Source: Micromonospora siamensis
GTDB lineage: Bacteria; Actinomycetota; Actinomycetes; Mycobacteriales; Micromonosporaceae
DNA length: 64,000 bases
Assembly: GCF_900090305.1 (NCBI RefSeq)
Contig: NZ_LT607751.1
Coordinates: 3,782,001-3,846,000 of the forward strand
Direction of reading: 5' to 3'
Shown: in pieces, positions 9,332 to 17,403 of the stretch
Numbering within the stretch: the first letter of the stretch is position 1
Layout of the letters: each line of letters opens with the position of its first letter
Made by a program: the position numbers and the translations under genes
Notes under the pieces: model-generated
Database searches by the model: none
What the model was told of the DNA's origin: nothing
What the model saw: the letters and a program-made list of their open reading frames with translations, nothing else

Positions 9332-10275
9332 GCGCCCGTACCGACGTCGACGGTCTGGTCCACGAGGGACTGCTCTACACGACCACCGCCGATCTGCTCG
9401 CCGGCACCGTGCCCTTCGTCGAGGAGGGACTGCGCCGGGACGAGCGGGTCATGGTCGCCGCTCCCGCCCGGACCCGGGAACCGCTGCGTGCCGCGCTGGG
9501 CACGGCCGCCGACCGCGTGGGGTGGGCCGACATGACGCAGGCCGGCCGCAACCCCGGCCGGATCATCCCGTGGGTGTTGCAGGCCTTCGCCGACCGGCAT
9601 CCCGGACACCGGGTACGCATCATCGGCGAGCCGATCTGGGCGACCCGCACCGCCCAGGAGTATCCGGCCTGCGCCCAGCACGAGGCGATGATCAACGCTG
9701 CCTTCGCGGCCCGGCCGATGAGCATCCTCTGCCCGTACGACGCGGTCGGCCTGTCCCCGGGGGCGCTGGCCGAGGCGCGGTGCACGCACCCGGTGCTGGT
9801 GGACCGGGCCGGCCGGCGACCCAGCGGCGGGTACGCGCCCGACGACGTGGTGGCCCGGCACAACCGGCCGCTGCCCGCCCCGACCGGCCCGGTCGCCACC
9901 CTCGACTACGGGCTGGACACCCTGGCCCAGGTACGCCGCTTCGTCACCGGGCACGCGGCCGACGCCGGGCTGGACCCGGAACGCACCGACGACCTGCTGA
10001 TCGCGGTCACCGAGCTGGCGACCAACAGCGTCGCCCACGGCGGCGGCTCGGGCGTGCTGCGGGTCTGGTCCACCGACGAGCACCTGGCCTGCGAGATCCG
10101 GGACGCCGGACGGCTCACCGATCCCCTCGCCGGACGGCTGGCCCCCGGACACGACGGGGTCGGCGGGCGGGGCCTGGTCATCGTGCACGCCCTCTGCGAC
10201 CTGGTGCTGCTGCACACCGCACCGGCCGGCACCGCCGTGCGGCTGCACATGCGGCGCGGAACGACCGCCCGATGA
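9328..10275 (+). CDS. MEDS-domain protein with C-terminal GHKL ATPase (anti-sigma kinase type)
   Basis: A 315-residue protein. The N-terminal MEDS domain is recognised by VHEGLLYTTTADLLAGTVPFV, the IIGEPIW block and LCPYDAVGL. The C-terminal domain is a GHKL/HATPase-c fold of the RsbW/SpoIIAB kind: N box ELATNSVAHGG, G1 box EIRDAGR, G2 box GGRGLVIVHALCD. There is no His-phosphorylation domain, so it should act as an anti-sigma or serine kinase on a STAS partner rather than as a classical histidine kinase. It overlaps both neighbours by four bases (ATGA), upstream MEDS-STAS and downstream trmO. No sigma factor gene lies nearby. Confidence 0.85.
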   Translation: MSARTDVDGLVHEGLLYTTTADLLAGTVPFVEEGLRRDERVMVAAPARTREPLRAALGTAADRVGWADMTQAGRNPGRIIPWVLQAFADRHPGHRVRIIGEPIWATRTAQEYPACAQHEAMINAAFAARPMSILCPYDAVGLSPGALAEARCTHPVLVDRAGRRPSGGYAPDDVVARHNRPLPAPTGPVATLDYGLDTLAQVRRFVTGHAADAGLDPERTDDLLIAVTELATNSVAHGGGSGVLRVWSTDEHLACEIRDAGRLTDPLAGRLAPGHDGVGGRGLVIVHALCDLVLLHTAPAGTAVRLHMRRGTTAR

Positions 10276-10682
10276 CCACGGACGGGTACGCGCTGCGCCC
10301 GGTCGGCCGGGTGGAGTCGCCGCTGACCGACCCGGAGCTGGCGCCGAGACAGGGGGACGAGGGCGCCCCGCCGGCGTGGCTGGTCTTCGCCGACCCGTAC
10401 GCCCCGGCGCTGCGCGACCTGCGGCCCGGCGCCGACGTACTGGTGCTGACCTGGCTGGACCGGGCCCGCCGCGACGTGCTGGTGGTGCATCCGCGCGGTG
10501 ACCGTACCCGCCCGCTGACCGGGGTGTTCGCCACCCGGTCCCCGCACCGGCCCAACCCGATCGGTCTGCACCGGGTACGGGTGCTGGCGGTCGACGGCGT
10601 GCGGGTCCGGGTCGCGGACCTCGAGGCGCTGGACGGGACGCCGGTGCTCGACGTCAAGCCGGTCCTCGACGGCGAGCGCTGA
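10272..10682 (+). CDS. trmO: TrmO-like tRNA m6t6A37 methyltransferase (TsaA family)
   Basis: A 136-residue single-domain member of the TsaA/TrmO family. TrmO N6-methylates threonylcarbamoyl-adenosine at position 37 of certain tRNAs, using S-adenosylmethionine. The hallmark block ATRSPHRPNPIGLHRV and the C-terminal DGTPVLDVKPV are present. It lacks the extra C-terminal domain of the E. coli enzyme, as many actinobacterial members do. The ATG overlaps the preceding stop (ATGA), so it is coupled to the MEDS pair. No functional link to signalling is obvious. It ends seven bases before the opposing metallo-hydrolase gene. Confidence 0.85.
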   Translation: MTTDGYALRPVGRVESPLTDPELAPRQGDEGAPPAWLVFADPYAPALRDLRPGADVLVLTWLDRARRDVLVVHPRGDRTRPLTGVFATRSPHRPNPIGLHRVRVLAVDGVRVRVADLEALDGTPVLDVKPVLDGER

Positions 10683-10689
10683 CGCCGGC

Positions 10690-11319
10690 TCAGTGCCCCC
10701 GGGCGATCCACTCGTCGAGGTGCGGGGCCTCCGCGCCGATGGTGGTGTCGTCACCGTGTCCCGTGTGGACCACCGTCTGCGGGGGCAGGGTGAACAGCCG
10801 GCTCCGGATCGACTCCACGATGGTGCCGAAGTCGCTGTACGAGCGGCCGGTGGCACCCGGCCCGCCGGCGAAGAGGGTGTCGCCGGTGAAGACCGCCGCC
10901 AGGTCGGGCGCGTACAGGCTGCACGCGCCGGGGCTGTGACCGGGGGTGTGCAGCACCCGCAGCGTCGTTCCGGCGACCTCGACGGCCTGCCCGTCGGCCA
11001 GCTCCCCGTCCGGCGGGGTGTCCGGGTGGACCAGGTCCCAGAGCACCCGGTCGGCGGGGTGCAGCAGAACCGGGGCGCCGGTCGCCCGGGCCAGCTCCGG
11101 CGCGACGCGTACGTGGTCGTCGTGGGCGTGGGTGGCCAGGATGGCGAGCACCCGGCGGCCGCCGACGGCGCGCAGGACGGCCGGCACGTCGTGCGGCGCG
11201 TCGACGACCACGCACTCGGTGTCGTCGCCGATCACCCAGACGTTGTTGTCGACGTCGAAGGTCTGCCCGTCGAGGGAGAAGGTGCCGGAGGTGACGGCGT
11301 GGTCGACGCGGGCGGTCAC
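10690..11319 (-). CDS. MBL-fold hydrolase paired with the mycothiol formaldehyde dehydrogenase
   Basis: A 209-residue metallo-beta-lactamase-fold protein with the dimetal motif THAHDDHV, a downstream His in LHTPGHSPG, a GDTLFAGG block and a C-terminal HTGHGDDT. This is a glyoxalase II-like arrangement. It overlaps the end of mscR by four bases (GTGA), so the two are coupled. In actinomycetes such an MBL gene commonly follows the S-(hydroxymethyl)mycothiol dehydrogenase. It is thought to hydrolyse the S-formylmycothiol product to formate and mycothiol. That reaction is inferred from context. The start codon is GTG. Confidence 0.85.
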   Translation of the reverse strand: MTARVDHAVTSGTFSLDGQTFDVDNNVWVIGDDTECVVVDAPHDVPAVLRAVGGRRVLAILATHAHDDHVRVAPELARATGAPVLLHPADRVLWDLVHPDTPPDGELADGQAVEVAGTTLRVLHTPGHSPGACSLYAPDLAAVFTGDTLFAGGPGATGRSYSDFGTIVESIRSRLFTLPPQTVVHTGHGDDTTIGAEAPHLDEWIARGH

Positions 11320-12404
11320 GGGAAGACCACCACCGAACGCAGCACGTCCCCGTGGTGCATCCGGGTGAACGCCTCCTCCACCTGGTCCAGGGCGATCTCC
11401 TCGGTGACGAAGGCGTCCAGGTCGAGCCGGCCCTGCCGGTAGAGCTCGGTGAGCATCGGGAAGTCGCGGCTGGGCAGGCAGTCGCCGTACCAGCTGGACT
11501 TGAGCGCCCCGCCGCGGCCGAAGACGTCCAGCAGCGGCAGGTCGATCGTCATCTCCGGGGTGGGCACGCCCACCAGCACGACCGTGCCGGCCAGGTCGCG
11601 GGCGTAGAAGGCCTGCTTCCAGGTCTCCGGACGGCCGACCGCGTCGATCACCACGTCGGCGCCGAACCCGCCGGTGGCGGCGCGGATCGCCTCGACCGGG
11701 TCGTCGTCGGAGGCGTTGACGGTGTGGGTGGCGCCGAACCTGCGCGCCCAGTCGAGCTTCCGGGAGTCGGTGTCCACCGCGATGATCGTGGTCGCGCCGG
11801 CCAGGGCCGCGCCGGCCACCGCCGCGTCGCCGACGCCACCGCAACCGATCACCGCGACCGAGTCGCCCCGGGTTACCTGGCCGGTGTTCATGGCCGCGCC
11901 CAGGCCGGCCATGACGCCGCAGCCCAGCAGGCCCACGGCGGCCGGCCGGGCGGACGGGTCGACCTTGGTGCACTGGCCGGCGTGCACCAGCGTCTTCTCC
12001 GCGAACGCGCCGATGCCCAGCGCCGGGGTCAGCTCGGTGCCGTCGGTGAGGGTCATCTTCTGGGTGGCGTTGTGGGTGGCAAAGCAGTACCACGGCCGGC
12101 CGCGCCGGCAGGCCCGGCACTGGCCGCACACGGCCCGCCAGTTGAGCACCACGAAGTCGCCGGGGGCGACGTCGGTGACCCCGTCGCCGACCTGCTCGAC
12201 GACGCCGGCGGCCTCGTGACCGAGCAGGAACGGGTAGTCGTCGTTGATGCCGCCCTCGCGGTAGTGCAGGTCCGTATGGCAGACCCCGCAGGACTGGACG
12301 CGGACCACCGCCTCACCCGGCCCCGGGTCGGGCACCACGATGGTGGTGACCTCCACCGGCGCGCCCTTGCGCCGCGAGACGACTCCCCGGACTTCCTGGC
12401 TCAC
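11316..12404 (-). CDS. mscR: S-(hydroxymethyl)mycothiol dehydrogenase
   Basis: Zinc-dependent medium-chain alcohol dehydrogenase of 362 residues that oxidises the formaldehyde-mycothiol adduct with NAD, the actinobacterial formaldehyde detoxification step. The catalytic zinc site is visible as [14 protein letters not shown] and GHEAAGVVE. The structural zinc lobe is [15 protein letters not shown], and the nucleotide fold is [15 protein letters not shown]. The segment [12 protein letters not shown]-type (here [13 protein letters not shown]) is characteristic of the mycothiol-dependent group. The downstream MBL hydrolase is coupled. The gene diverges from the small membrane protein at 12536. 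Confidence 0.92.
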   Translation of the reverse strand: MSQEVRGVVSRRKGAPVEVTTIVVPDPGPGEAVVRVQSCGVCHTDLHYREGGINDDYPFLLGHEAAGVVEQVGDGVTDVAPGDFVVLNWRAVCGQCRACRRGRPWYCFATHNATQKMTLTDGTELTPALGIGAFAEKTLVHAGQCTKVDPSARPAAVGLLGCGVMAGLGAAMNTGQVTRGDSVAVIGCGGVGDAAVAGAALAGATTIIAVDTDSRKLDWARRFGATHTVNASDDDPVEAIRAATGGFGADVVIDAVGRPETWKQAFYARDLAGTVVLVGVPTPEMTIDLPLLDVFGRGGALKSSWYGDCLPSRDFPMLTELYRQGRLDLDAFVTEEIALDQVEEAFTRMHHGDVLRSVVVFP

Positions 12405-12535
12405 CGTGCCTCCTTGGTCGGGACTGCTCTCCCCGCGAACCTACCGTCCGATCGCCGGCGTCGGCACGCTCCGGTGGTTAGCGCGGCCGTCGCCGGGTAG
12501 GCGGGGACACCTTTCCGGTAGCGACGGGAGTGATC

Positions 12536-12955
12536 ATGAGGTTGACGCATGCGCCGCTGCGGGTCGTGATCGGCGCGTTCATCCTGAATTCCGGGCTCGG
12601 CAAACGGACCCTGGAGGGGCAGGCCGCCCAGGGCCTGCACGGCATGGCCGTCGGCGCCATCCCGCAGCTCGGGGAGCTGGAGCCGGACCGGTTCGCGAAG
12701 CTGCTGTCCCGGGGCGAGATCGCCCTCGGCGCGGCGCTGCTCGCCCCGTTCGTGCCGTCGGCGCTGGCCGGCCTCGGGCTCGCCGGCTTCGGCGCCGGAC
12801 TGGTCCAGCTCTATCTGAAGACGCCGGGGATGCGCGAGCCGAACAGCCTGCGGCCGACGCAGGCGGGCATCCCCCTGGCGAAGGACGCCTGGCTGCTCGC
12901 CGCCGGCCTCACCCTGGCCCTCGACTCGTTCACCCACCGCCGGCGGCGCCGCTGA
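12536..12955 (+). CDS. Small DoxX-like membrane protein (139 aa)
   Basis: Hydrophobic protein with about three to four membrane helices: LRVVIGAFILNSGLG, IALGAALLAPFVPSALAGLGLAGFG (likely two), and a C-terminal AWLLAAGLTLAL. It ends in an Arg-rich tail. The fold and length suggest the DoxX-like group, but no signature is decisive. ATG 12536 is chosen over GTG 12530 because GACGGGAG at 12523-12530 is well placed for it. Its 3' end overlaps the opposing MFS gene by 26 bases. Function unknown. Confidence 0.7.
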   Translation: MRLTHAPLRVVIGAFILNSGLGKRTLEGQAAQGLHGMAVGAIPQLGELEPDRFAKLLSRGEIALGAALLAPFVPSALAGLGLAGFGAGLVQLYLKTPGMREPNSLRPTQAGIPLAKDAWLLAAGLTLALDSFTHRRRRR

Positions 12956-14243
12956 CGGCGGGCACCGGCATCGCGGAGCGTTCGGCGGCGACCCGGCGGC
13001 GGGCGGCCCGCCGGTAGCGCAGCACCTGCACCGCGCCCAACGCCCAGAGCAGGTACTGCACGGCGAAGGCGGCGCGGAAGGCGTCCAGCGACGGCGCCGG
13101 CCGGCCCGCCGGGGTGGCGAGGTCGAGCAGCACCCCGACGGCGAGCACCACGGCGATGGAGGCGACGAAGCCACCCACGTTGACGATGCCGGTGGCGCTG
13201 CCGATGCGGTGGGTGGGGTTGAAGGTGCGGGCGTAGTCGAAGCCGATGACCGAGCCGGGTCCGTTGACCGCGAGGACCAGCACCAGCGCCACCAGCAGCC
13301 AGCCCGGCGCGCGGCCGGGCCAGGCGAGCACGAGGGTCCACACCGCGGCGGTCGCGCCGGTCACCGCGAGCACCAGCGCCGAGCGGTGGAACGGGTGCCG
13401 GGCGCAGAGGTGGGCGATGACCGGGCCGGCCACCAGGCTGCCCAGGGTCATCAGGGTCAGCAGCGACGCCGCCGCCGTGGGGGCCAGCCCCTGCCCCTGC
13501 ACCAGGAACGGGTAGCCCCACAGCAGGGCGAAGACGGTGCCGGAGAACTGGCTGACGAAGTGGGTCCACAGGCCGAGCCGGGTGCCGGGATGTCCCCAGG
13601 CGGCGGCGAGCTGCCGGCGTACGGTGGCCAGGTCGGGGGCGACGGCGGCGGCGTGCTCGCGGTGCGGGGTGTCGCGGACCACGACGAGCACCAGCAGCAG
13701 CACGGTGGCCCCGAGCGCCGCCGCGGTCAGGAACGCCGGGGTCCAGCCGGCCCGGTGCAGCAACGCCACCAGGGGTACGGCGCCGAGCACCGCGCCGAGC
13801 TGGCCGAAGGTGCCGGTCAGCTGCACCAGCAGCGGGTTGCGCCGGCCGGGGAACCAGAACGCCACGATGCGCAGCACGCTGATGAAGGTCATCGCGTCGC
13901 CCAGGCCGACCAGCACCCGGGCGGCGACTGCCAGGGGCACGTCGCCGGCGAGGGCGAAGCAGAGCTGCCCGGCGACCATCAGGGCGCCCCCGGCGAGCAG
14001 CAGCCGGCGGGAACCGTAGCGGTCCAGCAGCACCCCCACCGGCACCTGCATGGCGGCGTAGACGGCCAGCTGGGCCACGGAGAAGGTGGCCAGCGCGGAG
14101 GCGTTGATCCCGAACCGGTCGGCGGCGTCGACGCCGGTGACGCCGAGCGAGCTGCGGTGGAACACCGCCGCCACGTACGCGCTGAGCGCCACCGCCCAGA
14201 CCAGCCAGGGTGAGCGGCGGTCGGTCGTGGTCGGGGCGTTCAC
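12930..14243 (-). CDS. MFS transporter (12 TM)
   Basis: Inner-membrane transporter of 437 residues with about 12 helices. The motif A-like loop between helices 2 and 3 reads GVLLDRYGSRR. Helix 4 contains RVLVGLGDAMTFISVLRIVAFWF, typical of the nitrate/sugar-phosphate-like branch. A central cytoplasmic loop rich in Arg and charged residues splits the two halves. The start is GTG and overlaps the stop of the upstream GntR gene by four bases. The regulator therefore probably controls this transporter and may bind its substrate. The substrate is unknown. Confidence 0.82.
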   Translation of the reverse strand: MNAPTTTDRRSPWLVWAVALSAYVAAVFHRSSLGVTGVDAADRFGINASALATFSVAQLAVYAAMQVPVGVLLDRYGSRRLLLAGGALMVAGQLCFALAGDVPLAVAARVLVGLGDAMTFISVLRIVAFWFPGRRNPLLVQLTGTFGQLGAVLGAVPLVALLHRAGWTPAFLTAAALGATVLLLVLVVVRDTPHREHAAAVAPDLATVRRQLAAAWGHPGTRLGLWTHFVSQFSGTVFALLWGYPFLVQGQGLAPTAAASLLTLMTLGSLVAGPVIAHLCARHPFHRSALVLAVTGATAAVWTLVLAWPGRAPGWLLVALVLVLAVNGPGSVIGFDYARTFNPTHRIGSATGIVNVGGFVASIAVVLAVGVLLDLATPAGRPAPSLDAFRAAFAVQYLLWALGAVQVLRYRRAARRRVAAERSAMPVPAVSGAAGGG

Positions 14244-14893
14244 CGCAGGGTCCGCAGCACGGTGGCGGCGTTGTCGATGTGCCCGGCGACGGCGGCCAGC
14301 CAGGGCTGCGGGTCGTCGCCGTCGAGGGCGGCGAGCTGTGCGGCGTGTTCGGTGAGCGCCACCTCGGCCCAGCCGGGCGAGAGCCGGAAGGTGGCCTCCC
14401 CCATCCGCAGCTGCCGGTCGCGCAGCCGGTGGTACAGCTCGGCGAGGATCTCGTTGCCGGCCGCCTCGACGACGGTGGCGTGGAACGCCCGGTCGGCCGC
14501 CATCAGGGCCCGGACATCGCCGGCCGCGTGGGCGGCGCGCATCTCGGCCAGCCAGCGGGCCAGGTCGGGGCGGAGCAGGTCGCGCCGGGGCCAGACGCGT
14601 TCGGCGGCGTGCAGTTCGACCAGCCGGCGGGCCTCGATCACGTCGGCGATCTCCCGGGCCGACACGGGCCGGATCAGCGCGCCGCGCTTCGGGTAGAGGG
14701 CGACCAGCCCTTCGGCCTCCAGGCGGAGCAGGGCCTCCCGGACCGGGGTGCGGGACACCCCGGCGGCCTCGGCGATCTCGCCCTCGCTGACCAGCGAACC
14801 ACCCGGGTACACCTGCTCCAGGATCGACCGCTTGAGGTGCCGGTACGCCCGCTCGGCGGCCGAGGGGGCGGCCGGCGGGCTGGGATGCGTCAT
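14240..14893 (-). CDS. GntR-family regulator with FCD effector domain
   Basis: Transcriptional regulator of 217 residues. The N-terminal winged helix contains LVSEGEIAEAAGVSRTPVREALLRLEAEG, split here as EIAEAAGVSRTPVREAL, the GntR signature. The C-terminal all-helical FCD domain carries likely metal or ligand residues in DRAFH and the late HAAQLAAL-type helix. FadR-like members respond to organic acids. ATG 14893 is used; the alternative upstream start adds basic residues only. An inverted repeat overlaps the start (14881-14912), consistent with autoregulation. It is coupled to the MFS gene downstream. Confidence 0.85.
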   Translation of the reverse strand: MTHPSPPAAPSAAERAYRHLKRSILEQVYPGGSLVSEGEIAEAAGVSRTPVREALLRLEAEGLVALYPKRGALIRPVSAREIADVIEARRLVELHAAERVWPRRDLLRPDLARWLAEMRAAHAAGDVRALMAADRAFHATVVEAAGNEILAELYHRLRDRQLRMGEATFRLSPGWAEVALTEHAAQLAALDGDDPQPWLAAVAGHIDNAATVLRTLR

Positions 14894-14912
14894 GTATCTA
14901 TGATGCGTCCCA
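14881..14912. promoter_or_regulatory. Inverted repeat overlapping the GntR start, likely operator
   Basis: TGGGATGCGTCAT (14881-14893) faces ATGATGCGTCCCA (14900-14912) across a six-base spacer; 11 of 13 positions pair. The start codon of the GntR gene lies in the first arm. GATGCGTC is also present as a direct repeat. Binding here would block expression of the regulator and transporter. Confidence 0.5.
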
Positions 14913-15023
14913 GCGGTACGGCGCCGCATCCGCCCGCCGCCGGGGTGGCCGCCGTCTCAGTCCGGGGCGATCCGGCCCGCGGCGGGCGGCGTGAGATCTC
15001 CGTCGGCGGGTACCAGGGCGGCC

Positions 15024-15944
15024 ATGACGACCGACGTGACCGTGGTGGTGGCCACCCGCAACCGGCGGCACCAGCTGCTGGAGACGCTCACCCGGCACGC
15101 CGCGCCGGTGATCGTGGTGGACAACGGCTCGACCGACGGCACGCCCGCCGCGGTCCGCGCCGAGTTCCCGGAGATCCGGGTGATCGAGCTGGGCCGCAAC
15201 GCCGGCGCCGGGGCGGCCCGCAACGCTGGTGTGGACGCGACCGACACCCCGTTCGTGGCGTTCGCCGACGACGACTCGTACTGGGCGCCCGGCGCGCTGG
15301 ACCGGGCCGCCGACCTGCTGCGCGCCCACCCCGGCACCGCCCTGCTGGCCGCCCGGGTGCTGGTCGGGCCGGACCGGCGGCTCGACCCGATCTGCCCGGC
15401 GATGGCGGCGGCGCCGCTGGGCACCGCCCCGGGGGCGCCCGGCCCCACCGTGCTGGGCTTCCTCGGCTGCGCCGTGGTGCTGCGCCGGGAGGCGTACCGG
15501 CGGGTGGGCGGGTTCACCGAACGGCTCGGCACGTACGGCGAGGAGGCGCTGCTGGCGATGGACCTCGCCGCCGCCGGCTGGAACCTGGCGTACGCGCCGG
15601 AGCTGGTGGCCCACCACCTGCCCCAGCCCGACGGCCGGGACCCCGGCGCCCGGGCGCGTGTCGAGGCGCGCAACCGGCTGCTGACCGCGGCGTTGCGGCG
15701 CCCCGGCCGGGTGGTGCTCGGCGAGATGGTGCGGGCCTGGCGGGCGCCCCGGCAACGGGCCGCGCTGGTCGACGCCGCACGCGAGCTGGGCTGGGCGCTG
15801 CGGCACCGACGCCCCCTGCCGTCCGGTGTGGAACGAAATCTCGCCACGCTGGAGCGCGGCGGCGATGGTCGGCCGGATCACATGACGGACACGCCGAGCA
15901 CACCGGGACGTACGGCGGTCGGAGCCGGCAGAATCGACGGATGA
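15024..15944 (+). CDS. Glycosyltransferase family 2
   Basis: A GT-A fold inverting glycosyltransferase of 306 residues, using a nucleotide sugar to modify an unknown acceptor. The N-terminal strand-loop TVVVATRNRRHQLL and VVDNGSTDGT bind the nucleotide. FADDDSYW is the metal-binding DxD-type motif. GGFTERLGTYGEEALLAMDL is the acceptor-side catalytic block. It has no membrane helices, so it is probably a soluble or peripheral protein. ATG 15024 is preferred over an upstream in-frame start. Its stop overlaps the photolyase start (ATGA), an odd pairing between sugar transfer and DNA repair. Confidence 0.85.
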   Translation: MTTDVTVVVATRNRRHQLLETLTRHAAPVIVVDNGSTDGTPAAVRAEFPEIRVIELGRNAGAGAARNAGVDATDTPFVAFADDDSYWAPGALDRAADLLRAHPGTALLAARVLVGPDRRLDPICPAMAAAPLGTAPGAPGPTVLGFLGCAVVLRREAYRRVGGFTERLGTYGEEALLAMDLAAAGWNLAYAPELVAHHLPQPDGRDPGARARVEARNRLLTAALRRPGRVVLGEMVRAWRAPRQRAALVDAARELGWALRHRRPLPSGVERNLATLERGGDGRPDHMTDTPSTPGRTAVGAGRIDG

Positions 15945-17398
15945 CTGCTCGCCGGTGGCTGCTGGCCGACCAGCTCGGCCCGCACTTCCTCGACGACGAC
16001 CGGCAGCCGGTGCTGCTGATCGAGACCCGGGAGATGCTCGGCCGCCGGTCGACCCACCGGCAGAAGGCGCACCTGCTGCTCTCCGCCCTGCGCCACCGCG
16101 CCGCCGAGCTGGGCGACCGGGCCCTGGTGGTCCGGGCCGACACCTACCGCGACGCGCTGGCCCGGGTGGACGGTCCGGTGGAGGTCTGCCACCCGACCTC
16201 GCGGACGGTGCTGGAGATCGCCGGTTCGGCGGAGGCGGTGACGGTGCTGCCACCCCGGGGCTTCGTCACCGACCAGGCCGAGTTCGCCGCCTGGGCCGAC
16301 CAGCCCCGGCGTGGGCCGCTGCGGATGGAGGAGTGGTACCGGCACGCCTGCCGCCGGCACCGGGTGCTGACGGACGGGCCGGCGGAGCCGGGCCGGGCCC
16401 GCCGCGCCGCCACCACCCGCACCACCCCGCTGGAGGTGCCCCCGCCGCCGGCGGTCGTCGAGGACGCGATCGATGCCCAGGTGCGCCGCGACCTGGACCG
16501 CTGGGTCGCCGAGGGGGTCCGGTTCGTGGGCCGGGACGGTCCCCGCCAGCATCCGGCCACCCACGTCGAGGCCAAGGCCCGGCTGCGGCACTTCCTGCGC
16601 CACCGGCTGCCCGAGTACGGCCGGTTCGAGGAGGTGATGAGCGCCGACGACCCGCTGCTGGCGCACAGCGTGCTCTCCTCCTCGTTCAACCTCGGCCTGC
16701 TCGACCCGGAACCGGCCGTGCGGGCGGCCGAACGGGCCTGGCGCACCGGCCGGGTGCCGCTGGCCGCGGTGGCGCCGTTCGTGCGGCAGCTGTTCGGCTG
16801 GCGGGAGTTCATCTGGCAGCTCTACTGGTACTTCGCTCCGCAGTTCCGCGGCCAGGACTGGCTGGCCGCCAGCGAGCCGCTGCCGGAGTGGTTCGTCGAG
16901 CTGGACGCCGACGCGGTGGAGGCCCGCTGCCTGTCCCACGTGCTGGCCGGGGTGCGGGACCGGGGCTGGGCGCACCACCCGCAGCGGCTGCTGGTGCTCG
17001 GCAACTACGCCCTGCAACGCGGCTGGCGCCCCACCGAGCTGGTCGAGTGGTTCCGGCACTCGTTCGTCGACGGCGCCGACTGGGTGATGAACACGACCGT
17101 GGTCGGGATGAGCCAGTACGCCGACCTGGCCCGGGTGGACACCCGGCCGTACGCGGTGGACGGCAGCTACATCGACGAGCTCAGCGACTACTGCACGGGC
17201 TGCCGCTACCAGCCGCAGCGGGTGCTCGGCGACCTGGCCTGCCCGTACACCGGGGGGTTCGAGGCGTTCCTGCAGCGCAACCGGGAACGCCTGGCCGGGG
17301 ATCCGCGGCTCGCCGCCGAGCTGGCCGACCGCGACGACCCGGAGCGGCGCGAGGCGGTGCTGGCCCAGGAGGAGAAGCGCGGCAGCAACCCGCCCTGA
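15941..17398 (+). CDS. Iron-sulfur bacterial cryptochrome/photolyase (FeS-BCP, (6-4) photolyase type)
   Basis: A 485-residue flavoprotein of the prokaryotic (6-4) photolyase/CryPro group, which repairs UV lesions with blue light. It opens with WLLADQLGPHF, typical of this family. Four cysteines (330, 418, 421, 434, in ARCLS, DYCTGCRY and DLACPY) have the 88-3-13 spacing that I recall for the cluster ligands of Agrobacterium PhrB. The FAD region holds SSSFNLGLLDP, GWREFIWQLYW and GNYALQRGW. The start overlaps the glycosyltransferase stop by four bases. Repair versus light sensing cannot be separated by sequence alone. Confidence 0.9.
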   Translation: MTARRWLLADQLGPHFLDDDRQPVLLIETREMLGRRSTHRQKAHLLLSALRHRAAELGDRALVVRADTYRDALARVDGPVEVCHPTSRTVLEIAGSAEAVTVLPPRGFVTDQAEFAAWADQPRRGPLRMEEWYRHACRRHRVLTDGPAEPGRARRAATTRTTPLEVPPPPAVVEDAIDAQVRRDLDRWVAEGVRFVGRDGPRQHPATHVEAKARLRHFLRHRLPEYGRFEEVMSADDPLLAHSVLSSSFNLGLLDPEPAVRAAERAWRTGRVPLAAVAPFVRQLFGWREFIWQLYWYFAPQFRGQDWLAASEPLPEWFVELDADAVEARCLSHVLAGVRDRGWAHHPQRLLVLGNYALQRGWRPTELVEWFRHSFVDGADWVMNTTVVGMSQYADLARVDTRPYAVDGSYIDELSDYCTGCRYQPQRVLGDLACPYTGGFEAFLQRNRERLAGDPRLAAELADRDDPERREAVLAQEEKRGSNPP

Positions 17399-17403
17399 CC
17401 GGC

